Shown here one piece after another: positions 20,763 to 30,113 of a stretch of 64,000 bases of DNA. The stretch is from Synechococcus sp. CB0101 (GTDB taxonomy: Bacteria > Cyanobacteriota > Cyanobacteriia > PCC-6307 > Cyanobiaceae). The stretch lies in contig NZ_CP039373.1 in the NCBI RefSeq assembly GCF_000179235.2, positions 1,519,860 to 1,583,859 of the forward strand, read 5' to 3'. Both the position numbers and the translations under genes were made by a program. How positions within the stretch are numbered: position 1 is the stretch's first letter; each line of letters begins with the position of its first letter. The notes under the pieces are model-generated. The model saw nothing but the letters and a program-made list of their open reading frames with translations. It was not told the origin of the DNA and made no database searches.

Positions 20763-20827
20763 AAGAAGTTGACCAAGGGTAAGGGGGTCTGGGGCGATCG
20801 GTCAGGACCGCGCGGTACGTTCGCTGC

Positions 20828-21661
20828 ATGGCCCCGACTGCTGCCGTGACCGCCACCACCAACCAGCTGAACGACCCCCTGGTGATCGGCGGACGCCGCT
20901 TCCGCAGCCGCCTGATGACCGGCACCGGCAAATATCCGAGCCTGCAAGCGATGCAAGCCAGCCTGGAGAGCAGCGCCTGCGAGATCGTGACGGTGGCAGT
21001 GCGCCGCGTGCAGAGCCAGGCCGCTGGCCACGAAGGGCTGATGGAAGCGATCGACTGGCAGCGCATCTGGATGTTGCCCAACACCGCCGGCTGCGCCACC
21101 GCTGAGGAGGCAATCCGCGTGGCGCGGCTCGGGCGGGAGCTGGCCAAGCTGGCCGGCCAGGAAGACAACACCTTCGTGAAACTGGAGGTGATTCCCGACA
21201 CGCGGCATCTGTTGCCCGATCCGATCGGCACCCTTGAGGCCGCGGAGCAGCTGGTGAAAGAGGGCTTCACGGTGCTGCCCTACATCAATGCCGACCCCCT
21301 GCTGGCCAAGCGTCTTGAAGAGGCCGGGTGCGCCACGGTGATGCCCCTGGGCTCTCCGATCGGCTCCGGCCAGGGCATCCGCAACGCGGCGAACATCGCG
21401 CTGATCATCGAGAACGCCACGGTGCCAGTGGTGGTGGATGCCGGCCTGGGAGTACCCAGCGAAGCGGCTCAGGCGATGGAGATGGGCGCCGATGCCCTGC
21501 TGATCAACAGCGCGATTGCGCTGGCAGGCGATCCCGCCGCCATGGCGCAGGCCATGGCCATGGCCTGCGAAGCAGGTCGCACCGCCTTCCATGCCGGCCG
21601 CCTGCCCATCCGCGCCGACGCCAATCCCAGCTCCCCCACCGCTGGCCGGGTGGGCACGTGA
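20828..21661 (+). CDS. thiG: Thiazole synthase
   Basis: ThiG forms the thiazole phosphate of thiamine from DXP, dehydroglycine and ThiS thiocarboxylate. The DXP-binding lysine K118 is in [10 protein letters not shown], and the TIM-barrel blocks [20 protein letters not shown] and [12 protein letters not shown] are intact, ending with the family tail [11 protein letters not shown]. Length 277 is normal with about 20 extra N-terminal residues. thiL, a later pathway step, is elsewhere in the window at 40984. No TPP riboswitch is visible upstream. Confidence 0.95.
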   Translation: MAPTAAVTATTNQLNDPLVIGGRRFRSRLMTGTGKYPSLQAMQASLESSACEIVTVAVRRVQSQAAGHEGLMEAIDWQRIWMLPNTAGCATAEEAIRVARLGRELAKLAGQEDNTFVKLEVIPDTRHLLPDPIGTLEAAEQLVKEGFTVLPYINADPLLAKRLEEAGCATVMPLGSPIGSGQGIRNAANIALIIENATVPVVVDAGLGVPSEAAQAMEMGADALLINSAIALAGDPAAMAQAMAMACEAGRTAFHAGRLPIRADANPSSPTAGRVGT

Positions 21662-21730
21662 AGCTTCCGCAAGGGTGCGAGGCAAATCTCGCCAAGCTCC
21701 CTACTGTCGCCTCAGCAACTTCCCACTGCG

Positions 21731-21898
21731 ATGCAGGTCACCGAAGAGGACGGCGGCAGGCTCAACGCCTTTGCCAAGGAACCGCGCATGGAGGTGATGG
21801 ATGTCGGCGAGACCAGCACCGCCAACAGCAAGCTGCTGCTGATCGGCGGTGCCGTGCTGGTGCTGCTGATGGTGGGTGTGGCCGCAGGGATCAGCTGA
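21731..21898 (+). CDS. psb34: Psb34-type (ssl1498 family) light-harvesting-like small protein
   Basis: This 55-residue gene reads MQVTEEDGGRLNAFAKEPRM, then a short linker and a single membrane helix (LLLIGGAVLVLLMVGVAAGI). The N-terminal TEE(D/E)GGRLN-FA-EP motif plus one helix is the signature of the ssl1498 family, named Psb34, a HliP-like protein that binds the CP47 side of photosystem II assembly intermediates. It lies between thiG (69 bases upstream) and sqdB (68 bases downstream) on the same strand. A run GCGAG-GCAAAT-CTCGC precedes it. Chlorophyll-binding ExxN/HxxR residues of true Hlips are absent. Confidence 0.85.
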   Translation: MQVTEEDGGRLNAFAKEPRMEVMDVGETSTANSKLLLIGGAVLVLLMVGVAAGIS

Positions 21899-21966
21899 AT
21901 CCCTGTAGTAGCTTGCCCTGACGGAGCGGTGGCCCGATCAGCCGCTCGCCAACCAGGAGTCCAGAG

Positions 21967-23160
21967 GTGAAGGTTTTCGTTCTCGGCGGTGACGGCTTCT
22001 GTGGCTGGCCCTGCGCCGTGAACCTGGCGGATCAGGGCCACGACGTGCTGATCGTCGACAACCTCAGCCGCCGCAAGATCGACATCGATCTGGCGGTCGA
22101 GTCGCTGACGCCGATCGCGACCATGCCGGATCGTCTGCGGGCCTGGGAGCAGACCGGCGGCAAGCCGATGCGCTTTGTCCACATGGACATCGCCCATGAG
22201 TACCAGCGCCTGCTCGATCTGCTGCTGGAAGAGCGTCCGGATTCGGTGGTGCACTTCGCTGAACAGCGTGCTGCGCCCTATTCGATGAAGAGCAGCGCCA
22301 CCAAGCGCTACACCGTTGATAACAACGTCAACGGCACCCACAACCTGCTGGCCGCGATCGTGGAGAGCGGCCTCGACATCCACGTGGTGCACCTGGGCAC
22401 CATGGGCGTGTACGGCTATGGCTCCCACCGCGGCGCCACCATCCCTGAGGGCTACCTGAAGGTGGAAGTGCCCCAGCCGGATGGCTCCCGCTTCGAGGAG
22501 GAGATCCTGCACCCGGCCAGCCCGGGCAGCGTCTATCACATGACCAAGACGCTGGATCAGCTGCTCTTCCTCTACTACAACAAGAACGACAAGGTGCGGA
22601 TCACAGATCTCCACCAAGGCATCGTCTGGGGCACTAACACCGAAGCCACCGACCGCGACCCGCGCCTCACCAACCGCTTCGATTACGACGGTGACTACGG
22701 CACGGTGCTCAACCGCTTCCTGATGCAAGCCGCGATCGGATACCCCCTCACCGTGCATGGCACCGGTGGGCAGACCCGCGCCTTCATCCACATCCGCGAC
22801 TCGGTGAAGTGCGTGCAGCTCGCCCTCGAGAACCCACCCACCAAAGGTGAGCGGGTGAAAATCTTCAACCAGATGACCGAAAGCCATCAGGTGGGTGAAC
22901 TGGCCAAGAAGGTGGCCGCCCTCACCGGCGCGGAGATCAACCACCTGCCAAACCCCCGCAACGAAGCGGTGGAAAACGATCTGATCGTGGATAACCGCTG
23001 CTTCATCGAGCTGGGCCTCAACCCCACCACCCTCGATGACGGTCTCCTGAAGGAAGTGGTGGAAATCGCCGGTCGCTACGCCGATCGCTGCGACCGCAGC
23101 CGCATCCCCTGCATCTCGGCCTGGACAAAGACCCAGGAAGCTGCCATTCAGGCGGCCTGA
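21967..23160 (+). CDS. sqdB: UDP-sulfoquinovose synthase
   Basis: SqdB makes UDP-sulfoquinovose from UDP-glucose and sulfite, the head-group donor for the thylakoid sulfolipid SQDG. The N-terminal NAD motif GGDGFCGWPC, T in TMGVYG, and the YHMTK catalytic Tyr/Lys of the short-chain dehydrogenase fold are present, as is the family end RSRIPCISAW. Start is GTG at 21967 with AGGAG ten bases upstream. Length 397 is typical. It is followed 20 bases later by sqdX, so both sulfolipid steps are in one operon. Confidence 0.97.
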   Translation: MKVFVLGGDGFCGWPCAVNLADQGHDVLIVDNLSRRKIDIDLAVESLTPIATMPDRLRAWEQTGGKPMRFVHMDIAHEYQRLLDLLLEERPDSVVHFAEQRAAPYSMKSSATKRYTVDNNVNGTHNLLAAIVESGLDIHVVHLGTMGVYGYGSHRGATIPEGYLKVEVPQPDGSRFEEEILHPASPGSVYHMTKTLDQLLFLYYNKNDKVRITDLHQGIVWGTNTEATDRDPRLTNRFDYDGDYGTVLNRFLMQAAIGYPLTVHGTGGQTRAFIHIRDSVKCVQLALENPPTKGERVKIFNQMTESHQVGELAKKVAALTGAEINHLPNPRNEAVENDLIVDNRCFIELGLNPTTLDDGLLKEVVEIAGRYADRCDRSRIPCISAWTKTQEAAIQAA

Positions 23161-23180
23161 TCCCACACGGCCCCTCTGCC

Positions 23181-24332
23181 TTGAAGATCGCCCTCTTCAC
23201 CGAAACCTTCCTCCCCAAGGTGGATGGGATCGTCACCCGGCTCACCAAAACCGTGCAGCACCTGGTGGCGGCCGGCGATGAGGTGCTGATCGTTTGCCCG
23301 GATGGAGCGCCCGACACCTACATGGGCGCTCAGGTGCTGGGGGTTCCGGCGATGCCGCTGCCCCTCTATCCGGAGCTGAAGCTCGCCCTGCCGCGGCCGA
23401 TGGTGTCGGATGCCCTCGAGGCCTTCAACCCCGATCTGGTGCATGTGGTGAACCCAGCGGTGCTCGGCCTGGGGGGGATTTGGATCGCCAAAACCAAGGG
23501 CTACCCCCTGGTGGCCAGCTACCACACCCATCTACCCAAATACCTCGAGCACTACGGCCTGGGCATGCTCGAGCCGGTGCTGTGGGAGCTGCTCAAGGCC
23601 GCTCACAACCAGGCTGAGCTCAATCTCTGCACGTCCACCGCGATGGTGGCGGAGCTCAGCGAGAAGGGCATCCAGCACACCGCCCTCTGGCAGCGCGGTG
23701 TCGACACCGAGTTGTTCCGCCCTGAGCTGCGCAACGACGCGATGCGCCAGCGCATGCTGGGGGGCCGCAGCGACACGGGACAACTGCTCCTCTACATCGG
23801 CCGCCTCTCCGCCGAGAAACAGATCGAGCGGATCCGGCCCGTGCTCGATGCCCTGCCCGAGGCCCGCCTGGCCCTGGTGGGCGATGGCCCCTACCGCCAG
23901 CAGTTGGAAACCCTGTTCGCCGGCAGTGCCGCCACCTTTGTGGGCTATCTGGCCGGAGAAGAGCTGGCCAGCGCCTACGCCAGCGCCGATGCCTTCCTGT
24001 TCCCCAGCAGCACCGAAACCCTGGGCTTGGTCTTGTTGGAAGCGATGGCCGCTGGCTGCCCGGTGGTGGGTGCCAACCGCGGCGGCATCCCCGACATCGT
24101 GACCGACGGTGTGAACGGCTGCCTCTACGAACCCGACGGAGTGGATGGCGGTGCCGGCAGCCTGACCGCTGCAGCCCTGCGCCTCCTGGGTGATCCCAGT
24201 CAGCGGGAACAATTACGCCGCAACGCCCGCCAGGAAGCGGAGCGCTGGGGCTGGGCCGGCGCTACCGAGCAATTGCGCAGCTACTACCGGCAGGTGCTCA
24301 GCAGCAACAAGCAACCTGCCCTGGTGGGCTGA
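23181..24332 (+). CDS. sqdX: Sulfoquinovosyl transferase of SQDG synthesis
   Basis: SqdX transfers sulfoquinovose from UDP-SQ to diacylglycerol at the membrane. It is a GT4-type GT-B enzyme: MKIALFTETFLPKVDGIV at the N-terminus, SYHTHLPKYLEHYG, LLYIGRLSAEKQIE, and the donor-site block PSSTETLGLVLLEAMAAG with its GT4 glutamates. Start is TTG at 23181; no other start fits the conserved N-terminus. Length 383 is usual. Its stop TGA abuts the stop of mrdA on the opposite strand. Confidence 0.95.
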   Translation: MKIALFTETFLPKVDGIVTRLTKTVQHLVAAGDEVLIVCPDGAPDTYMGAQVLGVPAMPLPLYPELKLALPRPMVSDALEAFNPDLVHVVNPAVLGLGGIWIAKTKGYPLVASYHTHLPKYLEHYGLGMLEPVLWELLKAAHNQAELNLCTSTAMVAELSEKGIQHTALWQRGVDTELFRPELRNDAMRQRMLGGRSDTGQLLLYIGRLSAEKQIERIRPVLDALPEARLALVGDGPYRQQLETLFAGSAATFVGYLAGEELASAYASADAFLFPSSTETLGLVLLEAMAAGCPVVGANRGGIPDIVTDGVNGCLYEPDGVDGGAGSLTAAALRLLGDPSQREQLRRNARQEAERWGWAGATEQLRSYYRQVLSSNKQPALVG

Positions 24333-26123
24333 TCAGCTCTTGCGCAGCTGATTCCACACCTCCAGCACTTTGCGCGCCATCGGCAGGGCATGCACCGAGC
24401 CGCCGCCTGGGGTGTTCTGGGCGAAGGCCACCACCACGATCTGGCCGTTGGGATAGGGGGCAAAGCAGGCAAACCAAGCGTGATCCGGGCCGCCGGTGCT
24501 GTCTTCGGCGGTGCCGGTCTTACCGGCCGCCGGCGGAAGATTGGGCACATTCAAGCCGGCACCAGTGCCCTCCTGCACCACCTTGCGCAAGCCGCGGGCG
24601 ATGGTGGCCAAGGTGGCCGGTTTGATGTCCACCTTGGTGCGCCTCGGAGGATCGGTCCAATCCAGCCCCTGATCCACCAGATGGGGCGTGATCAGATAGC
24701 CGCCATTGGCAAACACGGCGTAGGCGCGGGCGAGCTGCAGCGGCGTGATCTGCACCACCGACTGTCCGATCGACATGCTGGCCATGTCTTCGGGAATCCA
24801 AGGCGTGGTGCCGGGCTTCGACCAGCCGCGGCCCTGGGCTGCCCAGCGCTCGTTGCCCACCAGACCTGGGCTTTCCTCGTAGCCGATCTCAATGCCGGTG
24901 GGTTTAGTGAACCCGAGGCTCAGGGCCGCGTTGTGGAGGGCAATCGAACCCACCCCCACACCGACTTGATAGAAGAAGGTATTGCTCGAGAAGCGCAGGG
25001 CGTCCTCATAGCCAATCGTGCCGAAACCGGCGCCGTTGTGATCGGGGAAGCAATGGCCGCCGTAGGTGATGCATCCCCGTGTCACCAACTTGGTGTTCGG
25101 CGGGAACTTGCCGCTCTCCATGCCGGCCATGGCCGTGACGGCCTTCCAGGTGCTGCCGGGGTCGTAGGCACTCATCGCCCGGCTGAGCAGGGGCTTCACC
25201 GGCGAATTGAACAGGGCGTCGTACTCCTTCTGGGTGGTGACGCTCTTGGAGAAGAAATTGGGATCGAAGGTGGGGCGGCTGGCCAGGGCGAGGATCGCGC
25301 CATTAGCCGGGTTGAGCGCCACGATCGCGCCACCGGGTTTGTCCTTGAGCACCTCCTCAGCGGCGCGCTGGAGGTCGAGATCGAGGGTGGTGTGCAGATC
25401 CTTACCGGCCTTGGAAGGGCGATCACCCAGGATTCGCTGGATCTCGCCCATGGCGTTCACTTCCACCATCTGGCCGCCCCAGGCCCCGCGCAGGTGCGAC
25501 TCGAAGGCCGCCTCGAGGCCAATGCGGCCGATGCGATCGCGGATCTGATAGCCCTTTTTGGCCAGGCTCTTGTATTCCTGCTCGGTGATCGGCTGGGTGT
25601 AACCAAGGGCGTGGGCCCCCAAGGAACCATGGGGGTAACTGCGCAGCACATCGAGATCCACCTCAGCGCCCTTGAGGCCATTGCTCTGCTCGCGGAAGCG
25701 CAGCACCTGCTGAGGCGTGAGCTCACTAGCCAGCTCAATGCGAAAACGTTGGCTACCAGGTCCCTCGCGCCGCTTCTGGTCCAACTGGGCTTCCGGCAGG
25801 CCCATCAACTGGCTGAGCCTGGCCCGCAGGGCCGGCCAGCTCTGGTCGTTCACCAGCTTGGGCTGCAAATACAGGCTGTAGGTGAGCCGGCTCGACACCA
25901 GCACCTGGCCATTGCGATCCAGAATGCGGCCCCGCACCGGGTTGCGCGCCAACAGGCGAATGCGGTTTTCATCGGCCCGAGCACGGTTTTCCTGGCCGTG
26001 CAGCAACTGCAACCACCCCAGGCGCAACACCATCGCCGAAGCGAACAGCACCACCAGCCCCAGCAAGATGGCCGGCTGCTGCTGCATGCCCGTGTGGCGT
26101 TGCCCGCCGGAGGCCAACCCCAT
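24333..26123 (-). CDS. mrdA: Penicillin-binding protein 2, peptidoglycan transpeptidase
   Basis: PBP2 cross-links peptidoglycan for lateral (elongasome) growth. One N-terminal membrane helix (about 17-38) is followed by the dimerisation domain and the transpeptidase domain with all three active-site motifs: S324-TWK327, S379-S-N381 and K535-T-G537. PRGRILDRNGQVL-type PBP2 box (GRILDRNGQVL at 65-75) is present. Length 596 is normal. ATG at 26123 lies 5 bases after the stop of the small upstream gene. A 665-codon plus-strand frame across it is antisense noise. Confidence 0.95.
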   Translation of the reverse strand: MGLASGGQRHTGMQQQPAILLGLVVLFASAMVLRLGWLQLLHGQENRARADENRIRLLARNPVRGRILDRNGQVLVSSRLTYSLYLQPKLVNDQSWPALRARLSQLMGLPEAQLDQKRREGPGSQRFRIELASELTPQQVLRFREQSNGLKGAEVDLDVLRSYPHGSLGAHALGYTQPITEQEYKSLAKKGYQIRDRIGRIGLEAAFESHLRGAWGGQMVEVNAMGEIQRILGDRPSKAGKDLHTTLDLDLQRAAEEVLKDKPGGAIVALNPANGAILALASRPTFDPNFFSKSVTTQKEYDALFNSPVKPLLSRAMSAYDPGSTWKAVTAMAGMESGKFPPNTKLVTRGCITYGGHCFPDHNGAGFGTIGYEDALRFSSNTFFYQVGVGVGSIALHNAALSLGFTKPTGIEIGYEESPGLVGNERWAAQGRGWSKPGTTPWIPEDMASMSIGQSVVQITPLQLARAYAVFANGGYLITPHLVDQGLDWTDPPRRTKVDIKPATLATIARGLRKVVQEGTGAGLNVPNLPPAAGKTGTAEDSTGGPDHAWFACFAPYPNGQIVVVAFAQNTPGGGSVHALPMARKVLEVWNQLRKS

Positions 26124-26128
26124 GCCGC

Positions 26129-26512
26129 TCAGGCCTCCGGCTGCAGCCGCTGCTCCAGCTGCGTCAGCCGATCGCCGATCCGAGCCAGGGCCTGCTGCAA
26201 CTCCTGGCGATCGCTGGCATTAGCAGCCGGGGATGCGCCGCTGGAGGGCTCGTCCGCTTGCACATCGCGCACGTCCACCTTCATCACCGGATTGCCCAGC
26301 CCCGGTTGCAGACGATCGAGGCTCTCGCGCACCTGGCGAGCCGCCGGCTCACCCTCCTGGCGCAGCTGCTCGAGCGGATCGTCCTGAGCGCTGAAAGCTT
26401 CGATCACGTCGCGGGGCCCGCCACGGCGGGCTCGCTCCACCACCGCCAGCCCCACCGGCAACACCTCCTGCATCAGGGTGAGGCGCAAGGCATCGAGGGG
26501 ATCAGAAGCCAT
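26129..26512 (-). CDS. Small uncharacterised soluble protein
   Basis: This 127-residue acidic, helical protein has no membrane segment or known motif. It opens MASDPLDALRLTLMQEVLPV and ends with a likely coiled coil (LQQALARIGDRLTQLEQRLQ). The tight spacing to mrdA (5 bases) suggests coexpression with cell-wall growth, but that is context only. The interior is Pro/Ser/Ala-rich around residue 90, probably disordered. Confidence 0.6.
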   Translation of the reverse strand: MASDPLDALRLTLMQEVLPVGLAVVERARRGGPRDVIEAFSAQDDPLEQLRQEGEPAARQVRESLDRLQPGLGNPVMKVDVRDVQADEPSSGASPAANASDRQELQQALARIGDRLTQLEQRLQPEA

Positions 26513-26557
26513 CAGAGCCGAAGCGGTGGCGCAGGTCGAACAACCAGTCTGGCGTGC

Positions 26558-27169
26558 TCAGCGCGGGCCCGACTCCACGGGGGGTTGCACGATCTGCTGA
26601 CGGCAGAACTGCTGCGATCCCCACCACCAACCACCGCCAACAGCCAGCACCAGCAGGGCCGAGAACGGCAGCAGCGCCTGGCGGGTGACAGGCAACAGCA
26701 ACCACTCGCTCCAGTCGCGCATCAGGCGCTCACGATCGAAGCGGCGGCGCTCACTGGCTTCCTGCTGCAGGCGACGTTTCAGCGCTTTCGACACCCAACG
26801 CTCGAAGGCCCGCTTCTTGGTGACGGCCATCTTGCGCTCCACCTCGAGCAGCTGGCCGGGGTTGAGCTCCGGGTTGAAGGTGCTGATCAGCTCGAGGCTC
26901 TTGAGAAACATCTCAACGGCGCCGTCCTTGATCACCCGCTCCTCGTCGCTGAGCAGGTCCCAGTCGAGCTCGGGATAGAAGCGCAGGCGATTGGCGCTCA
27001 CCTGGTCTTCCGCCAGTTGGCCGGGCTCCCGGAGCCAGCGGTCAGTATTGGCGTCAAAGCGGCGCCAATACAGAAAGGGATTGAGGTAGACGACCTTGCC
27101 GGCCAGCTGGATGCTGTCCTGCTGGAGGCGGCGCTGCAGCTGGATGTCCTGCTGGGGGGCGGCGGTCAA
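26558..27169 (-). CDS. Uncharacterised protein with a single C-terminal membrane helix
   Basis: The predicted product is about 203 residues. It is charged and helical (RKMAVTKKRAFERWVSKALK, EASERRRFDRERLMRDWSEW) and carries one hydrophobic segment near the C-terminus (ALLPFSALLVLAVGGGWWW), so it may be tail-anchored. No ATG exists at the 5' end. I chose TTG at 27169 because AGGAG lies two bases ahead of it; another TTG at 27226 would add 19 residues. It is between guaA and the small gene before mrdA on one strand. Function unknown. Confidence 0.6.
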   Translation of the reverse strand: MTAAPQQDIQLQRRLQQDSIQLAGKVVYLNPFLYWRRFDANTDRWLREPGQLAEDQVSANRLRFYPELDWDLLSDEERVIKDGAVEMFLKSLELISTFNPELNPGQLLEVERKMAVTKKRAFERWVSKALKRRLQQEASERRRFDRERLMRDWSEWLLLPVTRQALLPFSALLVLAVGGGWWWGSQQFCRQQIVQPPVESGPR

Positions 27170-27239
27170 GGCTCCTGAGCCGGGGCCCCGAGGGTAACGG
27201 AGCCGTCCGGCTGCGGCCAGCGGCAAACGCCGCCGGCGC

Positions 27240-28835
27240 TCACTCCCACTCGATCGTGCCGGGGGGCTTGCTGGTGATGTCGAGCACCACGCGGTTCACG
27301 CCCTTCACCTCATTCACGATCCGGTTGGAGATGGTCTCCAGCAGGTCGTAGGGCAGGCGCGACCAGTCGGCGGTCATGCCGTCTTCACTCGAGACGCAGC
27401 GCAGCACCACCGGGAAGGCATAGGTGCGCTTATCGCCCATCACCCCCACGCTGCGAACGGGCAGGAGCACCGCAAAGGCCTGCCAGATCTCGTGATAGAG
27501 GCCGGCGGTCTTGATCTCTTCGCGCACGATCAGATCGGCATCGCGCAGGATGTCGAGCTTGTCGCTGGTGACTTCGCCAAGGATGCGAATCGCCAAGCCG
27601 GGTCCCGGGAACGGGTGACGGCCCACGATCTCCTCGGGCAGGCCGAGGGTGCGGCCCACTTTGCGCACCTCATCTTTAAAGAGCTTGCGCAGCGGCTCCA
27701 CCAGCTTGAACTGGAGGTCTTTGGGGAGGCCGCCCACGTTGTGGTGGCTCTTGATCTTCACCGCCACCCGCTCACCCGTTTTGGGATCCACGTTGGTGCC
27801 GGCGCTCTCGATCACGTCCGGATAGAGGGTGCCCTGGGCGAGGTAATCAAAGGGCCCGAGGCGCTTGCTCTCCTCTTCGAACACCCGGATGAATTCCGTG
27901 CCGATCAGCTTGCGCTTTTCTTCGGGATCCGTGACCCCTTCGAGCTTGTTAATGAAGCGCTCGCGGGCATTGATGTATTCCACATTGATGTGGAAGCGCT
28001 TATCAAAGAACTCCACCAGAAACTCGGGCTCGCCTTTGCGCATGAAGCCCTGGTCGATGAACATGCAGGTGAGCTGATCGCCGATCGCCTTGTGCAGCAG
28101 GAAGGCGAGCGTGGACGAATCCACACCTCCCGAAAGCGCAAGCAGCACCCGCTTATCACCCACCTGGCGGCGCACATCGGCCACCGCCTCATCAATGAAG
28201 GCGGCAGTGGTCCAATCCGGCAGGCAACCACAAATGTGATAAACGAAGTTGCGCAGCAAAGCCATGCCGCAAGTGGAATGCACCACTTCGGGGTGGAACT
28301 GCACGCCATACAGCCGGCGGGTGTGGTCGGCCACCGCCGCCTCGGGCGTGTTGTCGGTGTGGGCCAGACGCACGAAGCCATCCGGCAGCCGCTCCACGGA
28401 ATCACCGTGGCTCATCCACATCGTGGATCCTTCATCCACATTGGTGAGCAGATCGGTGGGATCGTCAACGAATAGCGGCGCCTTGCCGTATTCGGCGCGG
28501 CCAGCTGCCACCACCGAACCCCCCAGCTGCTGCACCATCAGCTGCATGCCGTAACACACACCGAGCACAGGAATCCCCAGATTCCAGATCTCGGGATCAC
28601 ACAAAGGTGCGTGCTCGGCATACACCGAGCTGGGGCCACCGCTGAGAATGATCCCCTTAGGATTGATCGCCTTCAGCTCCTCCGCGGTGGTGCTATATCC
28701 CATCACCAGGGAATACACCTCGGTTTCGCGCACACGCCGGGCAATCAGCTCGGAATACTGAGAACCGAAATCCAGAATCACAATCGCCGGATGACGATCG
28801 GTTTCGCCGATGGCGGTGGGGGTCACGTTCGACAT
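27240..28835 (-). CDS. guaA: GMP synthase (glutamine-hydrolysing)
   Basis: GuaA aminates XMP to GMP using glutamine and ATP. The class-I amidotransferase half has the nucleophile C94 in GVCYGMQ and the His/Glu pair in QFHPEV; the synthetase half has the PP-loop SGGVDSS near 240 and the family C-terminal KPPGTIEWE. Length 531 is typical. ATG at 28835. It follows cbiD by 34 bases on the same strand. Confidence 0.98.
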   Translation of the reverse strand: MSNVTPTAIGETDRHPAIVILDFGSQYSELIARRVRETEVYSLVMGYSTTAEELKAINPKGIILSGGPSSVYAEHAPLCDPEIWNLGIPVLGVCYGMQLMVQQLGGSVVAAGRAEYGKAPLFVDDPTDLLTNVDEGSTMWMSHGDSVERLPDGFVRLAHTDNTPEAAVADHTRRLYGVQFHPEVVHSTCGMALLRNFVYHICGCLPDWTTAAFIDEAVADVRRQVGDKRVLLALSGGVDSSTLAFLLHKAIGDQLTCMFIDQGFMRKGEPEFLVEFFDKRFHINVEYINARERFINKLEGVTDPEEKRKLIGTEFIRVFEEESKRLGPFDYLAQGTLYPDVIESAGTNVDPKTGERVAVKIKSHHNVGGLPKDLQFKLVEPLRKLFKDEVRKVGRTLGLPEEIVGRHPFPGPGLAIRILGEVTSDKLDILRDADLIVREEIKTAGLYHEIWQAFAVLLPVRSVGVMGDKRTYAFPVVLRCVSSEDGMTADWSRLPYDLLETISNRIVNEVKGVNRVVLDITSKPPGTIEWE

Positions 28836-28869
28836 AGGGCGGCCAGCTGCTGCGGCCCGGGCAATCCCT

Positions 28870-30021
28870 TCACCCTAGATCTCGGGCCCTGAAGGCCTGC
28901 AGCAACTCAGCTCCACCAGGCCCCTGAGCGCAGAGGCGGCGCCCGCGATCGAACAACACCGCCCCGATCCGCAAACCATGCTGGCCATGCCGCGCCACGT
29001 AAGCGGTGCTGCGCTCCTCGATGGCACCCGCCAGCTGCTGCTGCAAAGCCTGAGCCGCCGCTCCATCCTCTGCCGCCAGCTCGCGCAGCGCCTCATCCAC
29101 GCTGGCGGCCCGCGCCAGGCGCTGCAGCTGCTCCAGGGGCAACCCGAGCAGCGCCGCCTGGGTGGTGAGCACCTCCAGACGGCCATCCGCCAGATGGTGG
29201 TGGGTGTGGAAGATGCCGCCGGCGAGCTTGATCAACTTGCCCTGGTAGCCGAACAACAGCAACCGCTCCACCCCCTGCTCCGCCGCCGCCACCATCAGCG
29301 GGCCGATCCAGTTGCCGGCCTTGAGCAGCAACGGGGCTGGCAAGCCAAGGCTGGGAGCCAGATCCAGCCCGTTCTCACCGATCACCAGCACCAGATCCCT
29401 GGCGAGAGCGGGATCAGCGGCACGCCGCACCAGCTCAGCGCGGGCGCGGGCCAACTGATCGGGATCGGCGCTGCGCTGCACCGCCGCCTGCGTGCCGATC
29501 AACGCCAAACCATCCACCACCCCAAAGGCCTCATTGCTGGTGCGCTGGGCCAACTGCCGTCCCCCCGGCAGGGTGATGCGCAGCGTCAGACCGCACCGAT
29601 CCGGCAACAGGGGCTGCAGGTTGCAGGCGAGCAGTGCACGGGCAAACGCCGAAACACAGAGCTCAGTGCTGCCGGCCAACACCCCAACACCCTCACCCGC
29701 CTCCAACTGCAACCACGACTCCCCGGGCCGCGGTTCCCTCCAGCGGGCTTCCACCCACACCGCCAGGCCCCGAGTGAGATCCAGGCCATCACCGGGCTCG
29801 CAGCGGCTGATCCCCAGAGCCCGATCCGGCCCCAGCAACGCCGCACCTTCAACAGCCACCGCCACCAGCGGCGGCAGCTCAGGCGCAACGGCATCCGGCT
29901 GCAACTGCAGCAGCACGTTCGGAGCCACGGCGCTCAAGGGCGCCTCGCCGCAGAGACGCTGCACCGCCGCCACAGCGGCAGCGGCCACCCACACCGGCAG
30001 GGTGTAGCCGGAACTGGTCAT
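28870..30021 (-). CDS. cbiD: Cobalt-precorrin-5B C1-methyltransferase
   Basis: CbiD methylates C1 of cobalt-precorrin-5B in the anaerobic-type (early cobalt) corrin pathway used by cyanobacteria to make (pseudo)cobalamin. Conserved blocks are [35 protein letters not shown] and [19 protein letters not shown]. Length 383 matches the family. ATG at 30021 is divergent from the aminotransferase gene. No cobalamin riboswitch is recognisable in the 92-base spacer upstream. Confidence 0.93.
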   Translation of the reverse strand: MTSSGYTLPVWVAAAAVAAVQRLCGEAPLSAVAPNVLLQLQPDAVAPELPPLVAVAVEGAALLGPDRALGISRCEPGDGLDLTRGLAVWVEARWREPRPGESWLQLEAGEGVGVLAGSTELCVSAFARALLACNLQPLLPDRCGLTLRITLPGGRQLAQRTSNEAFGVVDGLALIGTQAAVQRSADPDQLARARAELVRRAADPALARDLVLVIGENGLDLAPSLGLPAPLLLKAGNWIGPLMVAAAEQGVERLLLFGYQGKLIKLAGGIFHTHHHLADGRLEVLTTQAALLGLPLEQLQRLARAASVDEALRELAAEDGAAAQALQQQLAGAIEERSTAYVARHGQHGLRIGAVLFDRGRRLCAQGPGGAELLQAFRARDLG

Positions 30022-30113
30022 CGCAGGAGGCCGGAAGGCTGTTTTTTAAGGTGGTGGATTGCGCCGCATCGGGCAGCGCAGCCGCCTCCAGATTCGCCCC
30101 ACCCGCTGTATCC

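Noticed and set aside
20763-20827. TPP riboswitch ahead of thiG
   Set aside because: The 65-base gap is too short and lacks the CUGAGA thi-box sequence; the 4-base gap before thiL excludes one there.
24327-24336. GCTGATCAGC palindrome at the sqdX/mrdA stops as a bidirectional terminator
   Set aside because: Only 10 bp with no loop to spare and no T-run on either side; it arises from the two facing TGA codons.
24390-26387. 665-codon plus-strand frame across mrdA
   Set aside because: Antisense to all PBP2 active-site motifs; no domain of its own.
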